From NCBI GenBank assembly GCA_947253135.1, contig CAMXYS010000027.1, forward strand, positions 1 to 15,232: DNA of 15,232 bases, given 5' to 3'. Positions 15,188 to 15,232 of the stretch are shown here, piece after piece. The position numbers and the translations under genes are program-made. The DNA is from an uncultured Clostridia bacterium (GTDB lineage: Bacteria > Bacillota > Clostridia > Saccharofermentanales > Fastidiosipilaceae). How positions within the stretch are numbered: position 1 is the stretch's first letter; each line of letters begins with the position of its first letter. The notes below the pieces were generated by a model that saw nothing but the letters and a program-made list of their open reading frames with translations, had not been told where the DNA came from and did not search any database.

Positions 15188-15232
15188 CTGTCTCTTATAC
15201 ACATCTGACGCTGCCGACGATTCGCCACCGGT
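15188..15232. other. Illumina Nextera (Tn5) adapter read-through, not genomic
   Basis: Bases 15188-15206 are the 19-bp Tn5 mosaic end CTGTCTCTTATACACATCT, and 15207-15220 are GACGCTGCCGACGA. Together they equal the reverse complement of the Nextera read-1 adapter. The remaining 12 bases fit a 10-base index followed by GT, the start of the P5 side, but only those two bases test that. Confidence 0.97.

Noticed and set aside
15185..15228. Minus-strand proteins beginning MYKRQ or MANRRQRQMCIRDR
   Set aside because: These residues are translated from Nextera adapter sequence.

Overview
The window looks like one chromosomal contig from a low-to-mid GC Gram-positive bacterium (Bacillota, probably a clostridial lineage). 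The reasons are strong purine-rich Shine-Dalgarno sites, diacylglyceryl lipoprotein signal peptides, a LysM/PdaA-type deacetylase, a U32 protein of the TrhP/YrrO kind, a TrpXYZ-type ABC system and a tRNA gene that does not encode CCA. I cannot name the genus. The last 45 bases are not genomic: they are an Illumina Nextera adapter plus what looks like an index read, so the real contig ends near base 15187.

Layout. Bases 1-2748 (+) hold the end of an S41 C-terminal processing peptidase, a SAM methyltransferase whose start overlaps the peptidase stop, and the redox chaperone Hsp33. An extended -10 promoter then precedes a lipoprotein polysaccharide deacetylase with a C-terminal LysM domain (2862-4091), closed by a clear terminator. 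A U32-family protein (4165-5463) meets a minus-strand membrane protein (5465-7066) tail to tail, one base apart. The membrane protein has a long disordered basic N-terminus and a CPBP-like core whose catalytic motifs have decayed. Divergent from it is a sirtuin (7215-7943), which converges through a shared hairpin on a thioredoxin-reductase-like flavoprotein lacking the CxxC pair (8015-8926, -). An isolated tRNA-Ala(GGC) on the minus strand has its own promoter and terminator.

Bases 9395-13456 (+) form an ABC importer operon: two tandem paralogous substrate-binding lipoproteins, a hairpin, a permease and an ATPase. A bidirectional terminator separates it from threonine ammonia-lyase (ilvA, -). 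At the contig end lies the 3' part of a hexapeptide-repeat sugar O-acetyltransferase with one apparent frameshift.

How the genes relate. Most units are housekeeping: envelope proteolysis and peptidoglycan modification, oxidative-stress chaperone, tRNA/RNA modification, NAD-dependent deacylation, small-molecule uptake and branched-chain amino acid synthesis. No gap between genes exceeds about 200 bases. I see no phage, IS element, CRISPR array or defence island. I do not see a convincing new multi-gene system. The most unusual proteins are the degenerate CPBP-like membrane protein and the CxxC-less thioredoxin reductase paralog.
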